Source: Sequoia sempervirens
Lineage: Eukaryota; Streptophyta; Pinopsida; Cupressales; Cupressaceae
Assembly: GCA_007258455.2 (NCBI GenBank)
Contig: VDFB02196034.1
Span: 1-64,000 of the forward strand
Direction of reading: 5' to 3'
Length of the DNA stretch: 64,000 bases
Part shown: piece after piece, positions 24,001 to 35,359 of the stretch
How positions within the stretch are numbered: the stretch's first letter is position 1
Layout: each line of letters opens with the position of its first letter
Position numbers and translations under genes: made by a program
The notes under the pieces: generated by a model
The model's database searches: none
The model's input: only the letters and a program-made list of their open reading frames with translations
Told to the model about the DNA's origin: nothing

Positions 24001-24626
24001 CAATATTTTTGTAAACATTTATTTCAGTTGATAAATTGTACTGCAAGTTTAGTTTGTACCTAGCATGAACGGCATGTTACATCTGTGTATTTTCTGATGT
24101 TAAGTCTGCATCTTGTGATGTTTCCAAAAATGATTTTGGAACTTGAGTGTAGTTCTTTTAAAAATAATCTTTATTGTCATCAAATTACTTAATCTTTTGT
24201 GCATGTCCAATTCCAATTAGAATCAATAGACTTCAAATTATCATCACATATTTTTTGGTGAAATGTTATTTTTTGTTTATCAAATTATTTATGTGGAGGC
24301 AAGAGGGTTTTATTATGTCCCCACTTTTATCTCTATATTTTTTTACAAATGTTTCTTTCAGTAATGCAATATCTAATTGTGAGCTGTCCTTATGATGCAC
24401 ACATTGCAGGTTGGGGTCAGAATATGCAGTGCAGACAGTATCGGGATTGTTTGCTTGTGCTGTTTGTCAAACTGACATCACACCCAGTGAAGGCATTTCT
24501 GTCCATGCTGGATCCTTCTTTTCAGGAACTATGCACTCTTGGGAAGGTCCCTTTCTTTGTGTAAGCTGCAAATTGAAGAAAGATGCAATGGAGGGAAAGC
24601 GGCCATCGAGAGTGTTAGTTACATAG
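21082..24626 (+). CDS. Protein phosphatase 2C, partial copy (exons 2-8 only)
   Basis: Mirror of the left-arm gene. Exons: 21082-21253, 21374-21527, 21907-21970, 22947-23054, 23170-23295, 23423-23649, 24410-24626. All splice sites and coding bases are the same as in the left copy. Exon 1, with KKGEDF and the start codon, is absent: the arm begins within intron 1 and what precedes it is the N gap. As written, this copy starts in the catalytic domain at IFDGHNG and cannot be a complete gene. It is probably the same locus represented twice, or a second allele, rather than a real paralogue. Confidence 0.9.
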
Positions 24627-25889
24627 GTATCTTTATGATCAGGTTGAACTCATATCCAATGGGCAAATTCACTCACAACATCACAGCTTGGAGGCTTGCA
24701 TTAAATTATCAGACCTAACTGTAGTTTTAGTCACTGTAAAACATCTTGAACTGCTGGTTCGAGTGTAGAGTGAGCAAGCCGAATCTATATGTAGAGAGTC
24801 AGGTGGAATTTTGGTCACTCAATTTTGATCTCACTGTTGGAAGCTATTTATTTTAGGTGATTCATGTAGCATTTTTGCTTCCATCTTACTCTGCATCATA
24901 TGTGGCTGCTTCAAACAACTGGAAATTCAAATTTATTTTTTCTTCCCTGGTTCTATGAAAGAACCTTTTCGGGAAAAGAGTTGCAATACAAACATTCGAG
25001 TATAGCCACAAAATGTCTAATTGTTTGCTTTTATCTGTTTTAACTTGTTACTAACCTTGAATCCATTTGTTCTAATTAATTGCTTTTATTCCTTCTGACT
25101 GATTACTGACATTGAACTTTATTGTTTTAATGAATGTAATAATTTTTATTGCGATTGCCAGTAATTTGTGTTTATTGAGACCAGCATATGCTGCTGCTTA
25201 ATATCATAATTCACCACTCGTTACTTGTTGATCTGAAGATGTAGGAATCAGGCATGCTGGCCTGTTTAACGCTGTTGTTTTTTAATTTCATCTGCTAGTA
25301 TAGGAACTAAATTCAATGAGTAACTCAAAGATTCTTGAAGACCGCTAGATGGGGGGAAAACTAGTTCCGTTGCTGTTAGTGTGCAAAAGTACAAGTATAT
25401 TAGAATGTACACATGACCAATTGATAATAAATTCAAATTTGTTAGTAGCAATGTGGAAATTTATGTGTACTCGACAATTGCAGGTTTTGCTTTATGGATA
25501 TACTACAAAAATATGACATATAAGCGTTCGATTGGGCCCAATTGATGAACAATAGTTCAGACCGGACACAGTATGCAATTGTTTGGCCTATGATCGTGTT
25601 CTAAGTTCTAACTGGTAATTTGGGATGAAGTAATTTGGAATAATTTCTGGGCAAACTTACAGATGTGTTTAGCAGGCTTCACATAAGTGTAATGAAATAA
25701 AAGAATTGCACACGTATGATTTAATTGTCCATAAATCTGTCAATTTAACAATGTTTCCGTGAGACTTGAAGTGAAGCTATTTTCCTTTTTTTTAATGTAC
25801 ATATGTATATAACTTTCATCAAATTGCTGAATATTACAGTAGATTACTTTCTGCTGAAAAATGCGAAGAATTCTGCTGCAAAAAGGAAA
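24627..25889. other. 3' flank of the partial phosphatase copy
   Basis: Mirror of 1313-2575; AT-rich with no convincing coding frame. Confidence 0.5.
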
Positions 25890-26692
25890 ATGGAAAACCC
25901 TAATGAAAAGGGATCGTTGAATGTAATAGGGTTTTCACAAAAAGCTTTCAGGGCATACTTTGAACTGTCGAACTTTTTCAGCAAAAGGTGCGTACATATA
26001 AGATGTTACATTTGATGAACTGGCGCTCAAATCATGAATTTTAGTGGTGCATGGTTTTGTAGCCCTGAAACGAAAATTACAGAACTCTTGCTACTAGATG
26101 ACAAATTTGCTTAATTGGATTCCTAGCTACTTCTTTGGTACGTCCAAAAGAGCCATGGTGGATCTCATACTGAAACAAAGCAATTCGATGTGAACAACTT
26201 GTGATATACCATCAACTTGGCTAAAGGACTAGCTCTGGGCCAGGTGTCACGGGAGTAGCTTAATAATGAGGAATTAGTCTGACCAATGGTTTTCATCTTA
26301 TGCAAGATTTTCAAAGTGTTTCAAAATTTGTAAAATTGAAATATTCTAATAAAAAAAACTAAAAGAAAAGATGCACCAATTGAAATTCTTTTTCAAATTA
26401 TGGGTTCAAACATCGGGATTTATAGGGGTTTTCACCTGTAAAAATCATAAGCACTGCATTGGAAAAACTCAGTCTGCAAAAGCTGGGTAGACACGACAAT
26501 CCACAGAACAGGCTCTATGCACAACCCTGTATACATATAAAAGAGGCTTCGAAAGAGCTAGAAGAGCCGATCCCAGCTATAGCACCTTCAACAGGTAGGA
26601 GAAAACCAATTTTGCCGTTTGAGGTGCTGGATTTGCTGCTGTGTCATCCTTGGCAGCCAGTTCCTAGTCTCAAGGAAGGGTCGCCTCTGTAA
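25890..26692 (+). CDS. Possible small two-exon gene, 112 residues, unrecognised (right copy)
   Basis: Exons 25890-25987 and 26452-26692 mirror the left-arm pair exactly: ATG start, AG/GTGCGT donor, ATAAG acceptor restoring the frame, TAA stop. The 464-bp intron is ordinary for this window. It follows the phosphatase copy in the same direction with about 1.26 kb between. Function unknown; no recognised domain. The same reservations as for the left copy apply. Confidence 0.4.
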
Positions 26693-29416
26693 GGCCCCTC
26701 TATTTTGTAACCTCAGTTGCACTTGACTTCCATTTTATAGGCGAGCTTTAGATAAAGGTAACCTCTATGGTTCATAGATTCTTGTGTTGATGGTTGCTAA
26801 TTAGGTAATATTATGTTGAAATTTTTTTTTTTTTTGGGTAAATATTATGTTGAACTTTGATGCATGTTTTGGATGGTGATGATCTATTTTGTTTTTTTTG
26901 CTTTAGGTTGCGTTGGTGATTGTGTTATAATTTGGGTGATTTTGAGTTATTAAATAGGTGCAAGTATGTTGGAAATTATGATTATTAATATCTTTTTATT
27001 GTTTGATTCGTCCAATTTGAATAGGTGTTTAATGTTGAATAAGATTAGGATATTGAGATTTAGTTAAACATTAGTTTAGACAGACATTTAAGTGTTAATC
27101 TTGATATGAAATAAGTTGTTTTATTAATTGAAATGGAGATTTGGTTGATGTGGATATTTTATTTGGGGAATAAATTTGGTAATAATTATAAATATGTTGT
27201 GAATAGAATTATTAGATCTATTTAAGTGGCAATGTTGGATTTTGATTCAATTTTATATATGATGCTTAGATAATAAATTAACGAGTCATATTTATAGTTT
27301 ATCTATGAGTGGATATGTAATGAATTAATGAATTAAAATGGTTTTGTTTAGATTAACTTTGATTAAAGTGTTTGTTTATTGGTAATTGAATTAATGATAT
27401 TAGGATGTTGATCTAGATGAATTATGAATAGTAATGTGAATTTTGAATTAAATAATGAATAATAATTTTGATGCAAATTTAATAGAAATTATATATTGAA
27501 ATGGTATTTGAATTGTGATTACAAATTTTAACTAAATGTTAGTTGAGATATTAAATTAAGAGTTAATGTTAGTTATGATATTATTTCATAGTTATTGAAA
27601 TATGAATAGTATTAATCCATTCAATTTCTTTTAGGACATCCATCTAATTATAATTGATTATGTAGTATTTTGGTGTATGTGTTGTTTAGAAATATAATGT
27701 TATTCAATGTGTTTGCATGTGTATAATTGGTTTTGTGTGTGTGTAGCACTAACAACTCTTAGCTTTGTTGACCAATTATGCAATTTCTTACATATTTAAT
27801 GTACTCATTAGATCTATGAGACTATAACCTCCTTCCTAATCTCATTCTAGTTTTTCCTAATTTATGAATTTATTTTAATAGAGAATCTATTTTTTGTATT
27901 TATTATGATTATTGTCATCCTAATTTTAGAATTTCAAATTTGAGAGCTAGTTGAATTTTAAAATGAGTAAAATATTCATTTTTTCTTAATTTAGTGTATT
28001 TTTATGCTCCTACATGTACATAGGGATAGGATGTTTCAGGGGATGTGTTTAGGGTGTGCGAGTGGTTTGATGTCTTGGGAGGAGCACCAATTGGAAGGGC
28101 ATGGGTGGATTGAGTACAAACACTCAAGTTAACTCATTTGCCTTTCCAATTTATTGTGAAAAAGATTGCTCCATTCCTTTTAGTCTAGGGAAGGTGAATC
28201 CATTGGGGTTTACAAAGGGTATTATAAGATTCCTTCAATGTGTATAAGGAGCTTGAGCGATTTGGATTTTAGGATTCTATATGGTTGCATCCCATTGAAT
28301 ATGAAAGAGTGAAATGATAATTTTCATATTCACCTCTTTGGTTTAAAAGTAAGTTTTTTTGGTTATATTTTAAATTTTTGGCAGTGAAGTCTGGGGAGCT
28401 TACTTGAGATTTATATAATTCTTTAAGAGACTCTAGGAAGAGAAAGAAGGTTTTATTTCAACCTTGGATAAGATATAAATGAGAGGAAGGCCTCCATGTA
28501 TTGTTCACCTCTCTTTTATGGTTTTACGTGTTTTAGAAAAAAAAAGAAAGAAATGGTTTGTATGGTTGTTTAGACCTTGAATGCAATTTGTGTCATATGT
28601 GTATGGGAGAAACATGTATTTTTGAGTGTTTGTGAGTCTAGTGTGTTGTTATAATTGCAAATGATGTCATGAGTGCTTGTAATCTTTTAATTTTTTGTGA
28701 ATCTCTTCTATGACTTGAATTTTATGTTTGAAAGACAATTGATTCTGGATAAAAAGAAAACTCCATGTGCTTCTCAAGATTCCCTTTGGAACTTCTCTCT
28801 TTTACCCCTTTGAAATCCATGAAATGATTCTTATTGAGTGAAACCTCTTCATAAATTTATATCCAAGTGTTTTGTGTTTTCCCTAGGTAGTGTGGTGTTG
28901 TAGGGTTGGACATTATGAGCTTGGTTTTTGGGTAGCCTATTCAAGCTAGGGGATTAGTGGGTTGGGCCATTGAATATTTATATTATAGTTCTCTTATTTT
29001 GCTTGATTTTCTTGTGGAGCTTAGAATTGATCTTTATCAATAAAGACTTCTTTGTAAAGAGACCTTGAAAGCTTGTAATTGTTTTTATTTTTGTAAGTTC
29101 ATTTTTTTAGTGTATCCCATTGTGTTGAAAAATACAGGAAATGTTTGAGACCTTGTCCTCTTTCCTGATCTAGAAGAAAACATAAATTTTGGGAATACAA
29201 ATGTTTCAAGTTCGATTGTATTGTAGTTTGATTTAGTTGATGAGTTATAGTATGAATGTTTAGAAGAAAAATGTGACCAATGCACCATGGAAAAAATATC
29301 AAATTAGAAATGGAAGATTCAATTCTACATTTGATTGTTATGTTGAGGAATGTTTTCCTTCCAAGTTGAAATTTATCATAAATTTGGGCATGAAATGAAT
29401 TCTTAAGGTTTTAATG
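26693..29416. other. AT-rich intergenic stretch
   Basis: Crosses the visible end of the inverted repeat at 27201 without any visible junction signature. 27.2-28.0 kb is extremely AT-rich. I see no gene or recognisable element. Confidence 0.4.
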
Positions 29417-29963
29417 TCTACAAACACATGAACATGATAATTATTCTACCTTTCAGTTTGAAAAAAAATCATTTAAGGGCACAAAAATCTTAAAATGAAG
29501 ATTTTGAGCTCATTTTGATAAACTCAAAACCTACCTGTAATTTAACAAAAATGTCACTTTCAATAAATAGTAAATTTGCTATTAATTGTAGTGAATTCCT
29601 CCTCATCATGACAAATTCCTATTTGCCACGATGATTTCCTTATTTACGTCAACAAATACTAAAATTTTGTAGCCATCATTCTATTTATTGTGAATCAAGA
29701 TGATCTTTGACAATATCTACAAACACTTTAAAACATGATAATTATTCTACCCTTTAGTTTGAAAAAAAAATCATTAAAAAACAAAAATTTCAAAACAATT
29801 TTTTTAAATCATTTACTAACTCACAACCTACCTATAATTTGACAAAAATGTCATTGAATTCCATTCACTATGATAATTTCTTATTTGCTGCAATGATGTC
29901 AACAAATACTAAAATTTTGAACCCATCTTTCCATCTGTTGTGAATATGATGATCTTTGACCCA
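29417..29963. repeat. Tandem duplication of a ~300-bp unit
   Basis: Unit 1 is 29417-29715 and unit 2 is 29716-29963. Both begin TCTACAAACAC, pass through GATAATTATTCTACC, AATGTCA and ATGTCAACAAATACT or its variant, and end GATGATCTTTGAC. Unit 2 carries internal deletions. No coding content. Confidence 0.85.
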
Positions 29964-31842
29964 CAGTGCTGATTTCCATGTTCATTGCGGCATTTTCTAG
30001 ATTACCATGATGATCATGTATTCGTTGCAACAGTTCTTGTTTTCACTTGGGAAAATAAACACTTCGTAATAAAACAAATTACATGTTGTTCTATGTTTTT
30101 GTCCTAACATTTTTTGATTTATGATGTTGTCTCAATTTTTGTGTTGACTGTTTTATGTCAACACCAGTGAATTAATGACTCATTGTACTCTGTCTTCTGT
30201 ACATTTGTATGTTTAATCTATTTATGAAAGAAAGTGCCATGGAATATGAAATTAGTCTAATGATTCTAAGTGCTTAACTTTAATCTGTATGTTGCTTGCA
30301 TATGTTAAGACCTGTGGAAGGAAAGTATTATCTAGGAAATTCAATTAATTTCTTAAAGCTTATGTTTATCTTTCTTTTATATCGTTTTTGAAAGTTTAAA
30401 TTAGGTTGATAATTTTACATGTTTATTTGGTTATTGTAGACAAAGAAAGAGACTAATTAGATGTTATTTTTTTAATCTATTTAGAACTTTGTGAAATTGG
30501 GATATTCTCAAGGTAACACTTCTTTTGGTGTCAATCTTGTTGGTGCTTCTTCCTTCTTAACTGTAACTTTTTGTAGCATAAGATGTGTTGCATGGAGATG
30601 AATTTTTTCTATCTCTTTCTCGAGTTCATTTTCTCTCTTCTTTCTCACACATTCGTAGACATATTTCTTTTATGCATTGTCAGTATTAGGTGGCATTGCA
30701 CCTATTGCATATGTGTTGTGTTATCGTTTGTATAATACTTTTGGTTCAAAACAAAAGTTGTGTTTTAGAAAGATTTGTCCATAGTTATTTACAAGCATTA
30801 CAACCTCTTAGCTTGAGAAACACCACCCTTAGAAATTACGAGTAGGGCTAACAAAATTGAAATCTCAAGGTGCCCATTGCACAAAATGATATGCATGCCA
30901 TCAATTTAATACCAAATCTTGAAAATAACTGGCCAATTCAACATGCTTCCTTCACAAGGATTGAAACTCCCTTCATAGTTCCATCTCTTCTTCCTTCTAC
31001 ATGCACTTAGGGGTGACATTCTATTCTCAAAATTATTATAGAGAAAAATATTATCCTCAGGGAAAATATGGCTTAAAATATGCTCCCTTGTTTTTAGATC
31101 TAGGATTTTGGTGTCCAATTTGTTGATGAAATCCTCTATGATTGAGGTTTGGTTTAGAAGGCTCCTATGTTTCTTATTCATTCCACTCTTAATATTTTCT
31201 TGAAAAAATTGAAAATGGCAGAGTAGGGATTTTTTTTTTTTGCAACAGGTGTTCCAAAATAGTTTAATTGTATACTAAATCTTTGAAGGTAGGTCACATT
31301 GTATACTAAGAAAGAATATGAAGTTTTTTGCTTGATAATCTACCCACAAAAATATTATTATCCACAATGTTAGAAATTCAATGTGTGATTCACTTGCAAA
31401 GAGTTCTAGGTAAGGTTTATGATAGAAGAAGTTGATGCCCTTTTTTCTAAGTTCATATAATGTCCCCATTTTTAACAATATTGATTTGTGATCTTTTGCT
31501 CAGTTTTTGAGTTTTCTTGTAAGCTTCTTGGCAAGTTGGGGAGAAATCCAAACTTATTGGAGTGCTCTGGGTTGATTAGCATTTGGTTCTTGGAAATGAT
31601 CTTAGTTGGTAGTATGGATCATTATGCCACTCAAAAGTAATTTCCAACACTTGGGGTGTTCTCCAAACTTCTTGGAGAAGCCATCTATTTTAGTAAGTCA
31701 CCTGATTGACTCTGATCATCATCCCACATCTCCAATATCATCTCTGTGTGATCAAAGTTTGATTCTGACGTAGTTATAATTATTTTCTCAACTTGGGTAA
31801 GCTATTGAGTTATTATTTAATTAATTCACTTAAGTTGTCTAA
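29964..31842. other. Intergenic stretch, no supported feature
   Basis: AT-rich. Two short reverse-strand frames (30906-31181 and 31275-31478) are open but match nothing I recognise and have no codon or motif support. Confidence 0.35.
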
Positions 31843-32940
31843 TGTTGGGAAATAATAAGAGGACAACTTAGTGTAATAACTTGTTGGAAAGGTGTTAAGC
31901 TATATTTTATGTTGAATTCCTAGGCTTGGGGATATTTTATCATAAAAAATAATATTATTTTTCTAAAAAGTCTTTGTGAGGGAAAAAGAGAATTATTATA
32001 TTTTAAAATTGAATATTTCCCTAAAAAAAAGCTATATAAGGAGGTGTTGGGCTCATTTGAGAGAAACTTCTAAATGATACTAATATGTTGCTAGAATGAA
32101 CTTGAGTTCTTCCAAATATTTTGAGGATGAAAACCCTCCAAAGGTTTTTAGTTTTGTGGATGAAAATCATCTAGCTAGTTGGTGTTATTTCATCTAGTAA
32201 TCACCATTGCTACAGATTGAAGCTTTAGTAGGGTTTCTACTTATGGATGTTTTTGATGTTTTCTAAGTTGTAGATTATTGAAGGGTTTGTGATTATTTTT
32301 TTTGTGAGGAGGGTGAAGTGCATCTTCTATTTGTACCTTTCTTAATGTAGACTGTACACTTTCATGCTAGAAATACTTCCCTATTCAGGTCATACAAGTG
32401 ATGGTTTCTCAAAAAGGAGAAATTTCACTTATTTTTTCCTATAGTTCATTGATAATAAAAAATATTTTGTTGTGAATCCAAATTGAAAGAAGTTTCAAGG
32501 AAGTCATGCTAGGTTATAGATAGGCCACACCATGTATGGGAAGGGTGTGTGAGACTTAGGTTGGAGCTCTACCCTTTAGGGTGTTTTTCCATTTGGTTTG
32601 AGGTCTCCTAACATTTTGGAGAGTTTTCCAACCCATTTGGGGTGGACATACGGATTTTGTTGAAGTTTTGGAGGTCTTGACTTTCCTGCCCATGTTACAC
32701 CAATAATAATAAATTCATGATTTAGAGGTTTTTAGACTTTGGGAAGGTGAAACTCAGTCAGTTATAAAGTGTTTCTAGCGATTTTGGTGTGATTTGTGGG
32801 AATTGGAGGGTACTCTAGTTGGTGTTTTAGTTTGGTAAGCCAATATATTTATCTACAGTGTTAAGAGTCTTTCTAGAAATTGTACAGTTATGTATTACTA
32901 GTTTTCCAATGAGAAAACAAGTTTATCAAACCTAGTTAGA
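31843..32940 (+). mobile_element. Possible LTR-derived segment with TATA box
   Basis: Begins TGTTGGGAAATAATAAG, a typical LTR-style TG start, and has a TATATAAG box at 32033-32040, about 190 bases in, the usual place for an LTR promoter. A primer-binding site, a second LTR and coding sequence were not found, so the end is arbitrary. Confidence 0.25.
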
Positions 32941-33408
32941 CCTTGGTTAGTAACAAAAAGGGTAAAATCATATTTGCATTAGCAGTGCACTTCATTCATG
33001 CAAGATATCTTGTTTCTTCATTGCTGGGTTGTTGGGTGCTCGTTGTTTGGCACTATTTGGGGTATTACAACCATTCTTATTTATATGAGTACTTGCCATC
33101 AACAACTAATCCTCTTATTTTTATGTACACAATCCATATGTGCTAACTTTGCAATGCTTCAGATGGTTATGCCACTGAAATCTATCATTTCTATGCATTT
33201 AGTGTTACCTGATTTTGGCTTCCAGCTAAAATCAGATGACTTATTGTTTATTCTTTTGTGTTTTCATTTAAACATTAAAAGATACATCATGTTCTGCTAA
33301 AGTTCATTAATGTGCATAAAGTAGATTGTCAAAATAGATTTACATTATTCCAGTTTTGCAATTACATACAAATAAGAAAGAGAACCAACATGTATTGTAA
33401 ATGAAATC
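32941..33408. other. Unassigned AT-rich sequence
   Basis: A forward frame at 32943-33146 is open and hydrophobic but unrecognised; I do not call it a gene. Confidence 0.3.
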
Positions 33409-33651
33409 TTTATTGATGAGCATAAGCGTATAATGTCCCTCACAAGCCAAGGGACTAGCTATTCTAATGCTTATAAAAAAAAGATTACACACCTATAGAT
33501 AACATAAAAGAAATTGCACATAAAATGAAAAGGGACTTGTCATTGCCTGGTGGAATCACAAATCTCGTTGGCTTGGTCCCACATTATCTTGGCCCTCCCC
33601 GTTGCCCTGCTTCCATTTGACGCTCTCCTCGTTGCTCCTAGATTCCCGCAT
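33409..33651 (-). CDS. Possible terminal exon of an unknown gene
   Basis: On the reverse strand a pyrimidine-rich acceptor (TTTTTCTAG) is followed at 33651 by a GC-rich stretch of about 100 bases, open in two frames: one reads MRESRSNEESVKWKQ and ends at 33556, the other ends RAKIMWDQANEICDSTRQ. An AATAAA signal lies at 33409-33414, about 140 bases downstream. This combination looks like a last exon with 3' UTR in otherwise AT-rich sequence. No upstream exon or family was found. Confidence 0.25.
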
Positions 33652-34084
33652 CTAGAAAAATAGTGTTGTTAGAGCAATGAAAGGTCACTAATCAAAATAT
33701 GTGCAAAACATCCATAAATGTGTAATCTGATGTCCATAAGCATTAAAATAGCAGCATACCATAAGTGTACAAGAAAAAAAGAAAGGAGTAATCAAACACA
33801 CCTATGATATGCTTTGTTTATCTAACTGGTTTGTTCCTTGTGCAGATTTAGGACAAGTCCTTGTTACTGTTTGATTCAGCTAATTATAGCATGTGGTGTA
33901 AAATGTGGCCCCCACGAGGGTAGAGCCCAACATGCTGCCCTCTGATGTTTTAAGAGGGATAGGAAATTGAGCAACTTTATCAAATCAATGATAAACATAT
34001 TCTTGATGCATTAAATCAATATGTAATCACACCAGTTGATCAACTTTCATTATCAAATTGAAAAGATGCAACACTTAATGTGAA
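33652..34084. other. Unassigned sequence
   Basis: No coding or element signature seen. Confidence 0.3.
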
Positions 34085-34535
34085 CTGTCAAGAAAGTCAC
34101 ACTTCTGTCAAGAAAGTCACACTTCATCTTTTCACAATGAATCAATCAATAGGCTGCCATCATGTCAAAAGGAAGGCGTATTTTGCTGGATATGTCTTTC
34201 AATCTTCTTAAGTGGATCCAAGATCCATTTTATTAAAGAAGTAAATAATTTATGTGATGCATCAAGTTCAATTATAGATGCATCAAGTTCAATTATGCAT
34301 CTATTAAAATAATGAAGGAGACATCAAGTCATGCCTGAAACCATCATGAGTCATATGGGGCAGCAAGGAGGAACTGTTGTCACCTAGAATTGCACCCTGT
34401 GCAAATTTTACGAGAAACTGAGCATTCCAGAGCAACATGGGATCACTCCAAGGCTGTGGGTCACCTATGATTGAAGTGAACCTCCGGAGAAGGCCGACTT
34501 CCTTTGGGTATCACCTCTTCCTTTGGGTATCACCT
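34085..34535. repeat. Three independent 19-21-bp tandem duplications
   Basis: 34085-34124 is two perfect copies of a 20-mer (CTGTCAAGAAAGTCACACTT). 34256-34297 is two copies of a 21-mer starting GATGCATCAAGTTC, differing at the last base. 34498-34535 is two perfect copies of the 19-mer CTTCCTTTGGGTATCACCT. The three units are unrelated to one another. Confidence 0.95.
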
Positions 34536-35359
34536 AAACTACTGCTTCTTTGAGAGGAAAGAGGGAGGAGATACATGAAAATGAAACTAAACCTATGGTG
34601 ATATACCGTATTAATGAGAAACCATGAAATGAACACACACTTGAAAGCCTAACTCAATTGATTTACATACCCAGAACAACCTCTTTCAGATTTAATGCTT
34701 TAGTCCTAACAGGTTTGGCCTACACATACACCTTGGGAAGGAAAGATCGATTTCACAACCTTAAGACATAAATGCATAAATGTGAAACACAGTTATGGAC
34801 TCGCATGTGCAAAAGAAAGATACAAAAATAAGAATCAATACAAACATGAACGTAAACTTCCAAGGTAAACTCTGTGTTGTATTCAGGATTCCAGTTGAGT
34901 TACAGAAAAACATACATTGATTGAGAAAGGATTGATTAAAAAATCACTAACTCTTCAGAGTGTGCAATCAAAACTATATACAAAAAAGGCAAAAATGCCT
35001 TATATACAGACTATACGTCGGCCCCTTAGGGCTTACAAAAAAATATCCGAGCTCAGAAAGATCTATCCTCAGATCTTTTGATTGAAATTAATGTTGAAGC
35101 TTACGTGTCCCTGCTGTGTGTGTCAGTGTGAAGAATCGCCCTTGGAGAAACCTTCTTCAGATATTCTTTAGCTACTTCATTCATTCGATCCATCGTGTCC
35201 GGTTGAGCTACTTCGGCTGCACCTTGAATGCTCTGATCCTGCAACAGATACATGCTGCCTTTCATCCTATTGATGCTCTTCAGACTGCCACGGTTTATCT
35301 TCGAATTTCTCTGATTGGCTGAGTGAAAACCACATAGCTTCTTCGGGCGGTCAAAAATT
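34536..35359. other. Approach to the GC-rich island
   Basis: No gene recognised. G+C content rises from about 35.1 kb. A short Y-rich reverse frame at 35101-35376 is open but unrecognised. Confidence 0.3.

Larger units (their letters stand above)
20134..27201. repeat. Right arm of the inverted duplication
   Basis: Reverse complement of 1-7068, starting immediately after the N gap and running to at least 27201. Beyond 27201 the partner would be left of the window, so the outer limit is unknown. Apart from the two substitutions noted, every marker compared is identical. Confidence 0.97.
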
